Assembly: GCA_029250605.1 (NCBI GenBank)
Contig: JAQXEZ010000010.1
Span: forward strand, 1 to 58,973
DNA from: Candidatus Thalassarchaeaceae archaeon
Lineage (GTDB): Archaea > Thermoplasmatota > Poseidoniia > Poseidoniales > Thalassarchaeaceae
DNA length: 58,973 nucleotides
Reading direction: 5' to 3'
Made by a program: the position numbers and the translations under genes
Notes under the pieces: generated by a model
Database searches by the model: none
Told to the model about the DNA's origin: nothing
The model's input: only the letters and a program-made list of their open reading frames with translations
Shown: one piece after another, positions 20,398-28,923 of the stretch
Layout of the letters: every line of letters begins with the position of its first letter
Position numbering within the stretch: the first letter of the stretch is position 1

Positions 20398-20907
20398 ATG
20401 CCCAAAAGGCCACCGAAAGGTGAACACGGGGGAACCGTAATGCCGAAAGTGAACGAAGCAGAACTTGGAGATGACTTCTCATACATCGTCAGAATTGCTG
20501 ACACTGACATTGACGGGTTGAAGCCGATCACCTATGGACTAACGTCCGTCAAGGGAGTTGGGATTAGGACTTCAATGATGATTTGCAGACTTTCTGGAAT
20601 AGATGGAACGAGGCTTGGCGGTCACCTTTCCTCCGACGAACAGGACCAACTCAGGAAGGCAATAGACGATTACGCAACTAATGTCCCTTGGTGGATGGTG
20701 AATCGGCAGAGGGATTTGGAATCGAATGAAGATGCCCATATCATCGCCAACGAAGTGAGCATGACCAAGGATGACGATGTAGCGAGGCTAGCTGAGATCA
20801 AGACATGGCGTGGGATGAGGCACAGGAGTGGGCACAAGGTCAGGGGCCAGAGGCTCAGATCGAATGGACGAAGGGGCTCTGCACTAGGTGTCCAGAGGAA
20901 GAAGTGA
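20398..20907 (+). CDS. rps13: Small ribosomal subunit protein uS13
   Basis: Head protein of the 30S subunit contacting the P-site tRNA and the intersubunit bridge. Recognised by YIVRIADTDIDGLKPITYGL, the helix-hairpin-helix part SVKGVGIRTSMMICRLSGID and the basic C-terminal tail TWRGMRHRSGHKVRGQRLRS, typical of archaeal and eukaryal uS13. At 169 residues the frame includes a 14-residue N-terminal extension (MPKRPPKGEHGGTV); the second ATG at 20440 gives a more usual length and may be the true start. It heads the conserved archaeal order uS13-uS4-uS11-rpoD, with nine bases to the next gene. Confidence 0.96.
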   Translation: MPKRPPKGEHGGTVMPKVNEAELGDDFSYIVRIADTDIDGLKPITYGLTSVKGVGIRTSMMICRLSGIDGTRLGGHLSSDEQDQLRKAIDDYATNVPWWMVNRQRDLESNEDAHIIANEVSMTKDDDVARLAEIKTWRGMRHRSGHKVRGQRLRSNGRRGSALGVQRKK

Positions 20908-20916
20908 GGTGATACA

Positions 20917-21528
20917 ATGGGCGAGCCAAAATTCTCCAGACCACGTACACAGACTCCAACACATCCTTGGAAACAGGCAAGGATTGACGAGGAACACGAC
21001 CTCAAGGAAAGATTCGGATTAAAGAAAGTAGGAGGGATGAGGGAAATCTGGAGGGAGAAGTCCTCCCTTAGAAGGCACCGAAACCAAGCAATGAAGCTTA
21101 TCGGCAGGGTTGATTCCTCAGAGGGTCACTATGCAAAGGAAAAGGAGCAGTTGCTGGGGTCCCTAACAAGAAAGGGTCTTTTGCAAACAGGAGCTGACAT
21201 AGGAGACGTGCTCGAGATAAACGTCGAACACATGCTTTCCAGGAGGTTCCAATCGGTGGTATACTACAAGGGTCTTGCACCTTCAATGAGAGCTGCGAGA
21301 AATCTGATTGTTCACGGGCACATTTGCATCGGCGAACAACGTATGACCGTCCCGGGATATCATGTCCTAAAGGAAGAGGAGGATTCTCTACAATATAGTC
21401 AGAACTCTCCTTTTGCTGATCCTGAGCATCCATTTAGGAAGGATTTGGAGACAATGAGGTTCCAAGAGGAAGATGAGAGTGAAGAATCTGATGAAGCTGA
21501 GGCCACGGCGGACAAGGAGGAGAAGTGA
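20917..21528 (+). CDS. rps4: Small ribosomal subunit protein uS4
   Basis: Primary 16S rRNA-binding protein that nucleates assembly of the 30S body. The N-terminal GEPKFSRPRTQTPTHPWKQAR and the S4 RNA-binding domain (DVLEINVEHMLSRRFQSVVY, ARNLIVHGHICIGEQRMTVP) are characteristic of the archaeal protein. Length is 203 residues with an acidic C-terminal tail (EDESEESDEAEATADKEEK), an extension common in acidic-proteome archaea. A GAGGTGAT ribosome site precedes the ATG. The TGA overlaps the ATG of uS11, so translation is probably coupled. Confidence 0.96.
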   Translation: MGEPKFSRPRTQTPTHPWKQARIDEEHDLKERFGLKKVGGMREIWREKSSLRRHRNQAMKLIGRVDSSEGHYAKEKEQLLGSLTRKGLLQTGADIGDVLEINVEHMLSRRFQSVVYYKGLAPSMRAARNLIVHGHICIGEQRMTVPGYHVLKEEEDSLQYSQNSPFADPEHPFRKDLETMRFQEEDESEESDEAEATADKEEK

Positions 21529-21908
21529 TGGGGCACAAAGCGATTCTGCACATTTACAGCACTTTCAACAATGTGCTAATTACTGCTACAGACCTGACTG
21601 GCGCTGAGACAGTTTGCAAGGTCTCTGGAGGGATGGTGACCAAGGGCGGTAGTGACTCTGGTGGCCAGTTTGCAGCTACTAGAGCTGCAGAGAAGATTGC
21701 TGAGATGCTTTCTGAGAAGGATTTCGACCAAGTAATCGTGAAGTATCGAGGTGCTGGAGGCAACAGATCAAACAGTGCCCCTGGTGCGACGGCGGCCATT
21801 AGGGCATTGACTCGTGCAGGAGTTAGAATTACGAGAATCGAAGATGTGACACCCATGCCAACCGATGGAACCAAGAGCAAGGGTGGACGAAGGGGCAGAA
21901 GAGTTTGA
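21528..21908 (+). CDS. rps11: Small ribosomal subunit protein uS11
   Basis: Platform protein of the 30S subunit that lines the mRNA exit channel. Clear signatures are HIYSTFNNVLITATDLTG, KGGSDSGGQFAATRAAEK, the loop YRGAGGNRSNSAPGATAA and the end DVTPMPTDGTKSKGGRRG RRV. I start it at the ATG at 21528, which shares bases with the uS4 stop (TGATG) and sits six bases after GGAGGAG; a GTG at 21525 is possible. Length is 126 residues, normal for the family. RpoD follows 14 bases later. Confidence 0.96.
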   Translation: MGHKAILHIYSTFNNVLITATDLTGAETVCKVSGGMVTKGGSDSGGQFAATRAAEKIAEMLSEKDFDQVIVKYRGAGGNRSNSAPGATAAIRALTRAGVRITRIEDVTPMPTDGTKSKGGRRGRRV

Positions 21909-21922
21909 ATTGAGGTGAAAAA

Positions 21923-22810
21923 ATGGTGAAAATCAAGATACTAAAAGAGACAGAAGAGAAGATACAGATTCTTCTCTCAAAAACCGACAGAAGTTTTGCC
22001 AATGCACTGAGGAGATCTCTAATTTCTGATACTCCTAAGATGGCAATAGACAGCGTCACATTCCAACTCGGGACAAAGGAGCAAGATGAGGAGATCTGGG
22101 AGACTACGGGACCTCTTCCCGACGAGATGATTGCCCAGAGGCTGGCAATGATACCAATTCCCACTGTGCATGACAAGTTCCACTTCCAAGATGAGTGCCC
22201 CAACTGCAAAGATGTGGTGGAGGAAGAAAGAGGATGTGTGGAATGCCAGATGATTTACACCTGTGTTGTATTTGGTTCTGAAGAGGGTCGCTGGGTTACT
22301 GCTGGGGATATGAAGTACCTAGGAGAAGGATCGCTGGAGATTCCAGATGAGTACAAGAGCATCCCAATTACCAAGCTCCTAAAGGGACAGATGATTGAGT
22401 TCTATGCTACCGCAATAATGGGACGTGGTCGAGAACACACAAAGTGGTCTCCAGTCTGTGGAGTCTCATTCCACCCACGAAGAATAGGAGTCATGAATAA
22501 CAAAAAGAAGTCCAAGATTCTATGGGACATGGACTTGGAAATAAACGCTAAAGACTTCGACAAGGATGGGAAGCTGAAGGACATCGACAAGGTTGCAATC
22601 CTAGTAGATGATTTGAACCATGTTGGAGACGGTACCGAGGCTTCCAGAGAATTCAGTGACGCAGTGACACTGGAAGAAGTCTCTGGGGAGTTCATCTTGG
22701 AGTTCGAAACAGATGGGTCAATGGAACCCAAAGTTGCATTCATGAAGGCAGTTGAAGAGCTCGCAGGAAGGTTTGGCTCCCTTGAGCAGGATCTCGCAAC
22801 AGCACTTTGA
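21923..22810 (+). CDS. rpoD: DNA-directed RNA polymerase subunit D (Rpo3)
   Basis: Assembly-platform subunit of archaeal RNA polymerase, equivalent to bacterial alpha and eukaryal RPB3. The N-terminal dimerisation part shows DRSFANALRRSLISDTPKMAID. An inserted ferredoxin-like domain carries CPNC near residues 92-95 and CVECQMIYTC near 105-114. Four or more cysteines are therefore kept, the arrangement that holds an iron-sulfur cluster in several archaea; whether a cluster is bound here is inferred. The frame has 295 residues, slightly long but within the family. GAGGTGA precedes the ATG. It is the last member of the ribosomal-polymerase cluster in this window; the usual uL13, uS9 and rpoN genes do not follow. 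Confidence 0.95.
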   Translation: MVKIKILKETEEKIQILLSKTDRSFANALRRSLISDTPKMAIDSVTFQLGTKEQDEEIWETTGPLPDEMIAQRLAMIPIPTVHDKFHFQDECPNCKDVVEEERGCVECQMIYTCVVFGSEEGRWVTAGDMKYLGEGSLEIPDEYKSIPITKLLKGQMIEFYATAIMGRGREHTKWSPVCGVSFHPRRIGVMNNKKKSKILWDMDLEINAKDFDKDGKLKDIDKVAILVDDLNHVGDGTEASREFSDAVTLEEVSGEFILEFETDGSMEPKVAFMKAVEELAGRFGSLEQDLATAL

Positions 22811-22843
22811 ATTCCAACAATTCATTACCTATTCACTGGATGA

Positions 22844-23827
22844 GTGACCATGCCTACTGCACTGGGTAGAGGACAATGTGGCGGCCATATTACACTATTC
22901 TTCACGATTGAGGATGTCGTGGATGACCCTGTTGCACAGGGTAGCAGAGGTGCTGGACTTTGCTTGAAGGATGGAGTGGAAACCATAGCGAAAGGCGAAG
23001 ATGGCGAAGGAGAACTGGTTGTCAGATTCCAAGATGGAGACTATGACTCCACAATGTACGAAGATGTTCTAGGGGAGTTGATTAGAGAGATTCCTGAAAT
23101 TCAATCATTCGATTGGGAATTAAACATCAGGATGTCTTTGCCTGCGACACAGGGATTTGGCATGTCTGCTTCTGGAGCAATAGCATCTGCAATATCTGTC
23201 CAGAGGGCAATAGGCATCCCCCACGAAGAATGTCTCAGAAGGGCATTCTTGATTGCCCATATTGTTGAGAGGAAGAGGTCTAGTGGCCTTGGGGACACAA
23301 CTGCTCTTTCATCGGGAGGTGTCGAAAGAAGGATTGCTGCAGGCTCTCCCTTTTCTGGAAATTTTCTCGATCGGGGGCCGGGGATTTCTGAAGGCTGGGC
23401 CACCGATACGTCCGTTCTTCTAGTCTGGAAGGAGAGGACTGGCAAGCATACTTCGAAATATATTGATCACCCTGAATGGAAAGTGAAAATTAGCGAAGCT
23501 GGAGCATCTGCAATGCAAATTATTGGGGAAGGAAATTGGGACTCAGGGAGGTGGTCGGAACTTATTGATAGAGCACTGATTTTTGCTTGTGATAGTGGTT
23601 TGGAGTTTGATGCGTCTAGAACCGAAATAATCGGTGCAGCTAATGAGGCAATTGGAAATTCTGGTTTCTCCGATAGATTGTCGACAATGCTTTGCATGTT
23701 GGGAGAGAGTGTTGTCATTGTCCCTAATGACTATCTTGACGAGGATGATTGGTTAGGTGAACTATCTTCAGCTCTCGAAAGACGGGGTTTCTCAACTTTC
23801 TCAAGTAGGATTGGTGCCCTTAGTTAG
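22844..23827 (+). CDS. Pantoate kinase (archaeal GHMP kinase)
   Basis: GHMP-superfamily small-molecule kinase, most like archaeal pantoate kinase, which phosphorylates pantoate with ATP in the archaeal route to coenzyme A. The ATP-binding glycine/serine loop is LPATQGFGMSASGAIASAIS near residues 97-116. The second motif RSSGLGDTTALSSGGVERR near 145-163 matches the Asp-containing catalytic and substrate region of the family. The N-terminus GRGQCGGHITLFF fits the first GHMP strand. Length of about 325 residues is typical. Start is GTG at 22844 or ATG at 22850. It follows rpoD after 33 bases in the same direction. Its partner phosphopantothenate synthetase is not in this window, so the specific substrate rests on family resemblance. 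Confidence 0.8.
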   Translation: MTMPTALGRGQCGGHITLFFTIEDVVDDPVAQGSRGAGLCLKDGVETIAKGEDGEGELVVRFQDGDYDSTMYEDVLGELIREIPEIQSFDWELNIRMSLPATQGFGMSASGAIASAISVQRAIGIPHEECLRRAFLIAHIVERKRSSGLGDTTALSSGGVERRIAAGSPFSGNFLDRGPGISEGWATDTSVLLVWKERTGKHTSKYIDHPEWKVKISEAGASAMQIIGEGNWDSGRWSELIDRALIFACDSGLEFDASRTEIIGAANEAIGNSGFSDRLSTMLCMLGESVVIVPNDYLDEDDWLGELSSALERRGFSTFSSRIGALS

Positions 23828-23832
23828 ATGGC

Positions 23833-24912
23833 TCAGGACTTCGAATTCTCATGGAAGTCCTCAAGCGGTTTCAAATCAAGAGGGCTGGAGTCGAGCTTTA
23901 TTGCCCCCCTCAGCCTTAGTCCATCGCAGAATCCGTGCCGGTAAACAAGAGCTCCCTGGCCGTATTCTGCGACATATCTGTCTACCTGCTTCTGGGTCTT
24001 CTTCTTCGGGAATTTTAGATCTGCACCGAAGAAGTGCTTTGCATCGATCCACGCACAAGGAATTCCATTGATTCTAACATCATCAAGGAGAAGGAGGTCG
24101 GGCGTAATTATTGCCCTACCCTCACTCTTGGTCTGTTCTTTCAGAAGTTCTTCCTGGCGCCTGAATCTGACACCGACTGATTCGAAATAGCTGCACAGGA
24201 TCTCCTCAAAGACCTCGGCTGCAGTTTGGGTCTCGGTTTGGTTTACCGAGCTTACTCTGTCTACTGATTCGGCTAGTTCGAACTGTTCCTTGTCCCTTTT
24301 GTTTAACTTAGATGGATTCTTGTTTAGTGTATCCTTGATTCTGGTCTTTGTCCACCCTCGACCTGTAAGTATGGCTCTGAAAGTATTGACCGGTGGTGCA
24401 TCGAACCTCTTCGAGAGGGCGATTACGCTTTCTCCGGAGTCGTACCTTCTACTGAGTTCATTGCTTCTACGCATCAATTTTGAATGAGAATATACACTCT
24501 TCTCCTGATTTAATGCTGCCCGCAGAGAAAGAGCCTGTTCCAGACTGATTGGAAGACCGTCGAGTTTTGCTGCAATCTTCTGAACTCTTTCCTCGGGAAG
24601 GAATCCGAATTCTCCGGGGATGCAGGCTATCTTCCCAGCCTTACTTTGAACTTCCTTGGTGACTGCTTTGGTTTTCCATTTGATTTCTACCTTCTCCGGA
24701 GGAGGGTTGATTTCTTTTGGTATCCCCATTGGTCTGGGATTAACAGTAAACCTCGCTAGGGCTCTTTCAATCTCCTCCGATTTAGCGCCTCTACCGTTCC
24801 CTTCCGGAGGGTTGTTTTCCTTCCTCGGGCGGCGGCGGCGCCTCCGACGCCCTCGGCGTCGCTTGGCACTCTCATCTTCACTCAATGGGCATGCCAGATA
24901 TCGGAGCCCCAT
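23833..24912 (-). CDS. CDIN1/C15orf41-like TPD-motif nuclease homologue
   Basis: A 359-residue protein whose C-terminal 110 residues match the TPD domain of human CDIN1 (C15orf41). The eponymous motif ITPDLLLLDDV lies near 270-280, followed by INGIPCAWIDAKHFFG near 282-297 and QVDRYVAEYGQGALVYRHGF near 309-328. The Asp in TPD plus Asp-Ala-Lys forms a PD-(D/E)xK-like nuclease core, related to archaeal Holliday junction resolvase folds. The middle region (YDSGESVIALSKRFDAPPV) looks like a helix-turn-helix. The N-terminus holds a striking Arg run (KRRRGRRRRRRRPRK), probably nucleic-acid binding. It is the last gene of a leuS-DCC-CDIN1 run on the minus strand, 19 bases after its neighbour. Substrate and role are unknown; nuclease activity is inferred. 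Confidence 0.75.
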   Translation of the reverse strand: MGLRYLACPLSEDESAKRRRGRRRRRRRPRKENNPPEGNGRGAKSEEIERALARFTVNPRPMGIPKEINPPPEKVEIKWKTKAVTKEVQSKAGKIACIPGEFGFLPEERVQKIAAKLDGLPISLEQALSLRAALNQEKSVYSHSKLMRRSNELSRRYDSGESVIALSKRFDAPPVNTFRAILTGRGWTKTRIKDTLNKNPSKLNKRDKEQFELAESVDRVSSVNQTETQTAAEVFEEILCSYFESVGVRFRRQEELLKEQTKSEGRAIITPDLLLLDDVRINGIPCAWIDAKHFFGADLKFPKKKTQKQVDRYVAEYGQGALVYRHGFCDGLRLRGAIKLDSSPLDLKPLEDFHENSKS

Positions 24913-24931
24913 GAACCCACCGAGTGAACGA

Positions 24932-25276
24932 CTACTTCCTCATACGGGCGTAGACGTCGTAGAAGTAATCCCGAATTGGCCATGGTAGCAGTGCCATTGT
25001 TGATGCCAAAGGCCATGGAAATCTGAGCTTTCCACAGACTCTCCAGATCGCCGCGCTCTTGGAATGCCACTCCCCTGTGCTGGAGATTAGAAAAATGGAG
25101 TCTAGTCCTTCAAGCCTCTTTGGTATCGTTTTTAGAATTTCAACGCCATTGGGGCTATTCTGTCCGATTAGAGTTATTCTTGATTCTTGGCCTCTCCTTC
25201 TGATGAATTCTGCCCACCGATTACATTTGTTGCATTGATCGTCGAAAAGGACGATATCGGATTTTCTCAAATGCAT
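24932..25276 (-). CDS. DCC-family thiol-disulfide oxidoreductase-like protein (DUF393)
   Basis: A protein of 114 residues beginning with LRKSDIVLFDDQCNKCNRWAE. The Asp-x-Cys-x-x-Cys pattern (DDQCNKC, residues 12-18) after a beta strand is the hallmark of the DCC/YuxK family, thought to be thioredoxin-fold redox proteins. The middle ISSTGEWHSKSAAIWRV and the C-terminal PIRDYFYDVYARMRK match the family pattern. Electron partners are unknown. It starts seven bases after the leuS stop and is followed by the CDIN1 homologue, so all three are probably one transcript. Confidence 0.85.
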   Translation of the reverse strand: MHLRKSDIVLFDDQCNKCNRWAEFIRRRGQESRITLIGQNSPNGVEILKTIPKRLEGLDSIFLISSTGEWHSKSAAIWRVCGKLRFPWPLASTMALLPWPIRDYFYDVYARMRK

Positions 25277-25283
25277 GCTTCAC

Positions 25284-28139
25284 CTAGACAAATGCTATTC
25301 CCGGTTCTAGGGGGAATGATATTCGGGCCTTACCTCCAACATCCTCGGCTTCTCCGGCAGTGTATACCTCGACCGATTCAACCTCTAAGGAAGACGCAAT
25401 GAAATCTGAGTTCTGCTTGATTATCTCGACCTCGTCAATACGTTCTGAAATTAGTGTCCTCTCGCCCTCTAACCAAGTGTGGATTCGTCCCCTAGTCTTC
25501 TTCCCACCCATGGCGATAGAGGTCCAAGTCTGGAAGACTTCCCCTCTTGTTGATTCGTCCTTGAATGCCTCTAGCGACTTGACGTGAGACTGTCCCCCTT
25601 CTTTGAAGTCAAAACCTTCTTGGTGCAGACTGATTGCCTCTGATGCTAAGTCGTTTTTCCATTCGGGAGATGTTTGGATCACCACCTTCGTGATTTCATT
25701 CTCCGAGTGCCTTTCTGCAAGAGCTCTGAGATTTCTACCGCTCGAGATAATTTCTTTGAGGTAATTCTCAAGTGCCAATACTCGAATGTCGTTAGAATCT
25801 GGCTGAAGAATAGGCATCACAAACTTTGCTAGGATGTCATCTCGACCAGTTTTCTTCCAGAATTCTTCAGCAATATGAGGGGTCGCTGGTGCTAGCATAG
25901 GTATCCATCCCTGTAAGAATGTCATTGCAGTGACCCTATCACAGCCCCCTCTACGTAGATACCAATTCCAATCTGATAGCATCTCGAAGTGGCTAATCAT
26001 CACACCCTCTCGAAGGCTAACGTCGGACATTACCTCGACCCATTTCTTCTGATTAACCCTCATCCTGGACATTAGCCAATCATCAATCTCAGAAGGTGAA
26101 TCTGAGAATCGTAATGCTGTATCAACTGCGTCGATTAAAGAAAACATCTGACGATGGTTTGCTTCAAGAGAACTGTCTGACCAATCCATTCCTGCCTCCG
26201 GATTTGCCCCAAACAGAATGAATAGCCTGACAGTGTCGGCTCCGAATCTAGAAATCATCTCTTCTGGACTGACTGTGTTTCCTAGTGACTTGCTCATCTT
26301 TGCTGAACGGCTGGAGAGGGGTTTCCCACAGGAAGGACAATCCAAATCAAAATTGTCTACATGATATTCAGAGTTACAATCCGCGCAGTATGGTGCTGGT
26401 GCGTTGAGCATTCCCTGGCACACTAGTCTACCGAAGGGCTCTCCAACCTCATTCATCCCGGCATCTCTGGTGAATTTTGTAAAGAATCGAGCATAGAGAA
26501 GGTGCATTACTGCATGCTCAATCCCTCCTATGTAGAGATCTACGCCATCCCCCATCCAGTAGTCGACTGCTGCACGGTCGAATGGAGAAGTCTCGTTGTT
26601 TGCATCACAAAATCTCATGAAATACCAGGAAGAGTCGTAGAATGTATCCATTGTGTCTGTCTCCCTCTTTGCATCTCCTCCACAGGAGGGGCATTTGACC
26701 TGAACAAAGGAACTGTGTGATTCTAGTGGATTACCACTCTGTTCCTCAGTAAAGACGACGTCTAGTGGGAGTTCCACTGGAAGGTTTTCTCTGGGAACCG
26801 GGACGACTCCGCAGGAATCACAGTGAATCATGGGAATTGGGGTTCCCCAGAACCTCTGTCTGCTCAGAAGCCAGTCCTTCAGTCGATACTCCACAGTCCC
26901 ATAGCCGGATTTATTCTTCTCAAGAGCAGTAATGACTGCATTCTTTGCATCGTCTCCGGAAAGGCCGTCGAACCCGTCCATCGATGAATTGATCATGGGC
27001 CCATATCCTTCGAATGCCCTAATTAGTGGTGAATGATGGTCTGAATCCTCTTTTTCTTGAAGGACTTGCCTAATCTCTAGATCGTAGGCTTTGGCAAAAT
27101 CGAAGTCTCTCTGGTCATGTCCCGGGACGGCCATTACCGCTCCTGTCCCGTACGAAGCGACCACGAAGTTTCCAGCATAAATTGGGATCTTTTCACCGTT
27201 CATTGGGTTGATTGCATGCCTTCCAAGGAAAACCCCCTTCTTTTCCTTCAACATGTTGATTCTCTCGAATTCTGACATCCTGGCGCATTCGTCCCTTAGG
27301 TTTCTCCATCCTTGTTCCCAATCGGTTCCCATGCACAACTCCTCACATAGTGGGTGCTCAGGAGAAAGTGTGACAAAGGTGGCTCCAAAAATTGTGTCAG
27401 GCCGGGTGGTAAACGCCCCGATTAATGATTCAGAGTCGGCAACTGGGAAGTCAATATGTGCCCCATGTGAACGACCAATCCAGTTTCTCTGCATTGTCTT
27501 GACATTCTCTGGGAAGGAGATGTTGTCTAGTTCATCGAGTAACTCATCGGAGTACTCTGTCATTCTTACGAACCATTGGGCCATGTCCCTCTGAACTACT
27601 TCCAAACCACACCTCCAGCATCTGTTGTTCTTGACCTGCTCATTTGCAAGGACCGTATCACAGTCCACGCACCAATTTACAGGAGCCATTCGCCTTTCGA
27701 CCAGTCCCTTCTCGTTTAGAGTGAGGAACATTTCCTGATTCCAGCGATAGTAATCGACATCGGACGTAGCTAGGAATCGCCGCCAATCGTATGAGTACCC
27801 CATCCTTTCCTGATCGGAACGTATGCTTGAGATGTTGCTGTGAGTGACTGCATTTGGATGGCCGCCCTCCTTCTTGGCAGCATTCTCAGCAGGCATTCCA
27901 AATGAGTCGTATCCCATTGGGTAGAGTACATTCTTCCCCATTAGCCTGTGAAAACGAGCCATTGCGTCTCCGATAGAGTAGTTTCTGACGTGCCCCATGT
28001 GCATGTGACCAGATGGATATGGAAACATCTCGAGGCAGTAGAACTTGGGCTTTGAATCGTCTATTTCAGCCTCGAAAACACTTGCATCGGACCATTCCTT
28101 CTGCCAACGTGATTCAATCTCTTGTGGGTCGTATGCCAT
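25284..28139 (-). CDS. leuS: Leucyl-tRNA synthetase, bacterial type
   Basis: Charges tRNA-Leu with leucine using ATP. The class I signature is MFPYPSGHMHMGHVRNYSIG near residues 38-57 (HMGH), and AKMSKSLGN lies near 613. The editing domain shows TTRPDTIFGATFVTLSPEHP and YGTGAVMAVPGHDQRDFDFA. These motifs, with YDSFGMPAENAAKKEG, are those of the bacterial LeuRS rather than the archaeal/eukaryal form, in which the region reads quite differently. A CADC...CPSC zinc element occurs just before KMSKS. At 951 residues it is longer than most bacterial enzymes. Start is ATG. Bacterial-type LeuRS in an archaeal setting points to ancient transfer. It leads a minus-strand run with the DCC and CDIN1-like genes. 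Confidence 0.96.
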   Translation of the reverse strand: MAYDPQEIESRWQKEWSDASVFEAEIDDSKPKFYCLEMFPYPSGHMHMGHVRNYSIGDAMARFHRLMGKNVLYPMGYDSFGMPAENAAKKEGGHPNAVTHSNISSIRSDQERMGYSYDWRRFLATSDVDYYRWNQEMFLTLNEKGLVERRMAPVNWCVDCDTVLANEQVKNNRCWRCGLEVVQRDMAQWFVRMTEYSDELLDELDNISFPENVKTMQRNWIGRSHGAHIDFPVADSESLIGAFTTRPDTIFGATFVTLSPEHPLCEELCMGTDWEQGWRNLRDECARMSEFERINMLKEKKGVFLGRHAINPMNGEKIPIYAGNFVVASYGTGAVMAVPGHDQRDFDFAKAYDLEIRQVLQEKEDSDHHSPLIRAFEGYGPMINSSMDGFDGLSGDDAKNAVITALEKNKSGYGTVEYRLKDWLLSRQRFWGTPIPMIHCDSCGVVPVPRENLPVELPLDVVFTEEQSGNPLESHSSFVQVKCPSCGGDAKRETDTMDTFYDSSWYFMRFCDANNETSPFDRAAVDYWMGDGVDLYIGGIEHAVMHLLYARFFTKFTRDAGMNEVGEPFGRLVCQGMLNAPAPYCADCNSEYHVDNFDLDCPSCGKPLSSRSAKMSKSLGNTVSPEEMISRFGADTVRLFILFGANPEAGMDWSDSSLEANHRQMFSLIDAVDTALRFSDSPSEIDDWLMSRMRVNQKKWVEVMSDVSLREGVMISHFEMLSDWNWYLRRGGCDRVTAMTFLQGWIPMLAPATPHIAEEFWKKTGRDDILAKFVMPILQPDSNDIRVLALENYLKEIISSGRNLRALAERHSENEITKVVIQTSPEWKNDLASEAISLHQEGFDFKEGGQSHVKSLEAFKDESTRGEVFQTWTSIAMGGKKTRGRIHTWLEGERTLISERIDEVEIIKQNSDFIASSLEVESVEVYTAGEAEDVGGKARISFPLEPGIAFV

Positions 28140-28212
28140 TTACTCAAACACACCGCTGAGTATGGTTTGTATATGCATTACGATTTTGGTTGATGCCTGT
28201 CTCGGAGAAGAT

Positions 28213-28920
28213 ATGCTGTCAGACGGAGAGTTCCATTCGGCAATTTGGGATGATGGAGTGGAGGTTTGGATCACTCAGATGGGGTCACTCATGAATATGA
28301 ATACAGCCTTTGTTGACAGAGCAAATGGTGTTGTTGCAATAATAGATCCATACGATGCTAAAAAATGGATTTCAAAACTAGAGCAAGAGGGTTTGGAACC
28401 AACTCACCTACTCTACACGCACACCCATAGAGATCACGCAGCCGGTTACCCGGGGATGATCAAGAGATACCCAAATCTGGAAGTCTGGGGGCATGAGGAT
28501 GCCAGAGTTCCGAACTTACTTGGTCACATAGTTTTCAGGAATGTGGACTTCACAGATACTTGGAGGAGTTCTCCTGGGGAGAGTGTTGATTGGTCCGCAG
28601 GATCAATTTTTCTTACTGTGACGCATTCTCCAGGGCATGCTCCTGGACATGTTACATTCCATGGTCATGGGGTCTACCATGCTGGTGATTTGCTATTCGT
28701 AAGAAGCGCAGGCAGGGTTGATCTTCCAGGTGGAGATCCCCAAGCCCAACAGAGGAGCCTCATTCGGGCTAAAGAAATCCTCCAAGGACTGCCTCCGGAC
28801 TGGAGGCTCATTCCCGGGCATAGGTATGATGACTTCAAGGGCGAAGTGCCGGACTGGATTAATCTAGGTGATGCGTTGAAGCACAACTACTTCCTTTCTA
28901 ATATCACAATGATTGACTAG
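28213..28920 (+). CDS. Metallo-beta-lactamase-fold hydrolase
   Basis: A product of 235 residues with the MBL metal-binding set: THTHRDHAAG near 70-79 (H-x-H-x-D-H), HSPGHAPGHVTFH near 138-150, HAGDLLF near 156-162 and a final LIPGHRYDDF. This arrangement is that of glyoxalase II-like and persulfide dioxygenase-like enzymes; the substrate cannot be decided. The open frame extends back to 28045, but that region is antisense to the start of leuS and reads as noncoding. The ATG at 28213 is preceded by CGGAGAAG and gives a compact domain. It is transcribed divergently from leuS. Confidence 0.88.
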   Translation: MLSDGEFHSAIWDDGVEVWITQMGSLMNMNTAFVDRANGVVAIIDPYDAKKWISKLEQEGLEPTHLLYTHTHRDHAAGYPGMIKRYPNLEVWGHEDARVPNLLGHIVFRNVDFTDTWRSSPGESVDWSAGSIFLTVTHSPGHAPGHVTFHGHGVYHAGDLLFVRSAGRVDLPGGDPQAQQRSLIRAKEILQGLPPDWRLIPGHRYDDFKGEVPDWINLGDALKHNYFLSNITMID

Positions 28921-28923
28921 GGG

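Noticed and set aside
28045-28212. Upstream extension of the MBL-fold hydrolase
   Set aside because: It overlaps the leuS start on the other strand; the domain is complete from ATG 28213, which has a good ribosome site.
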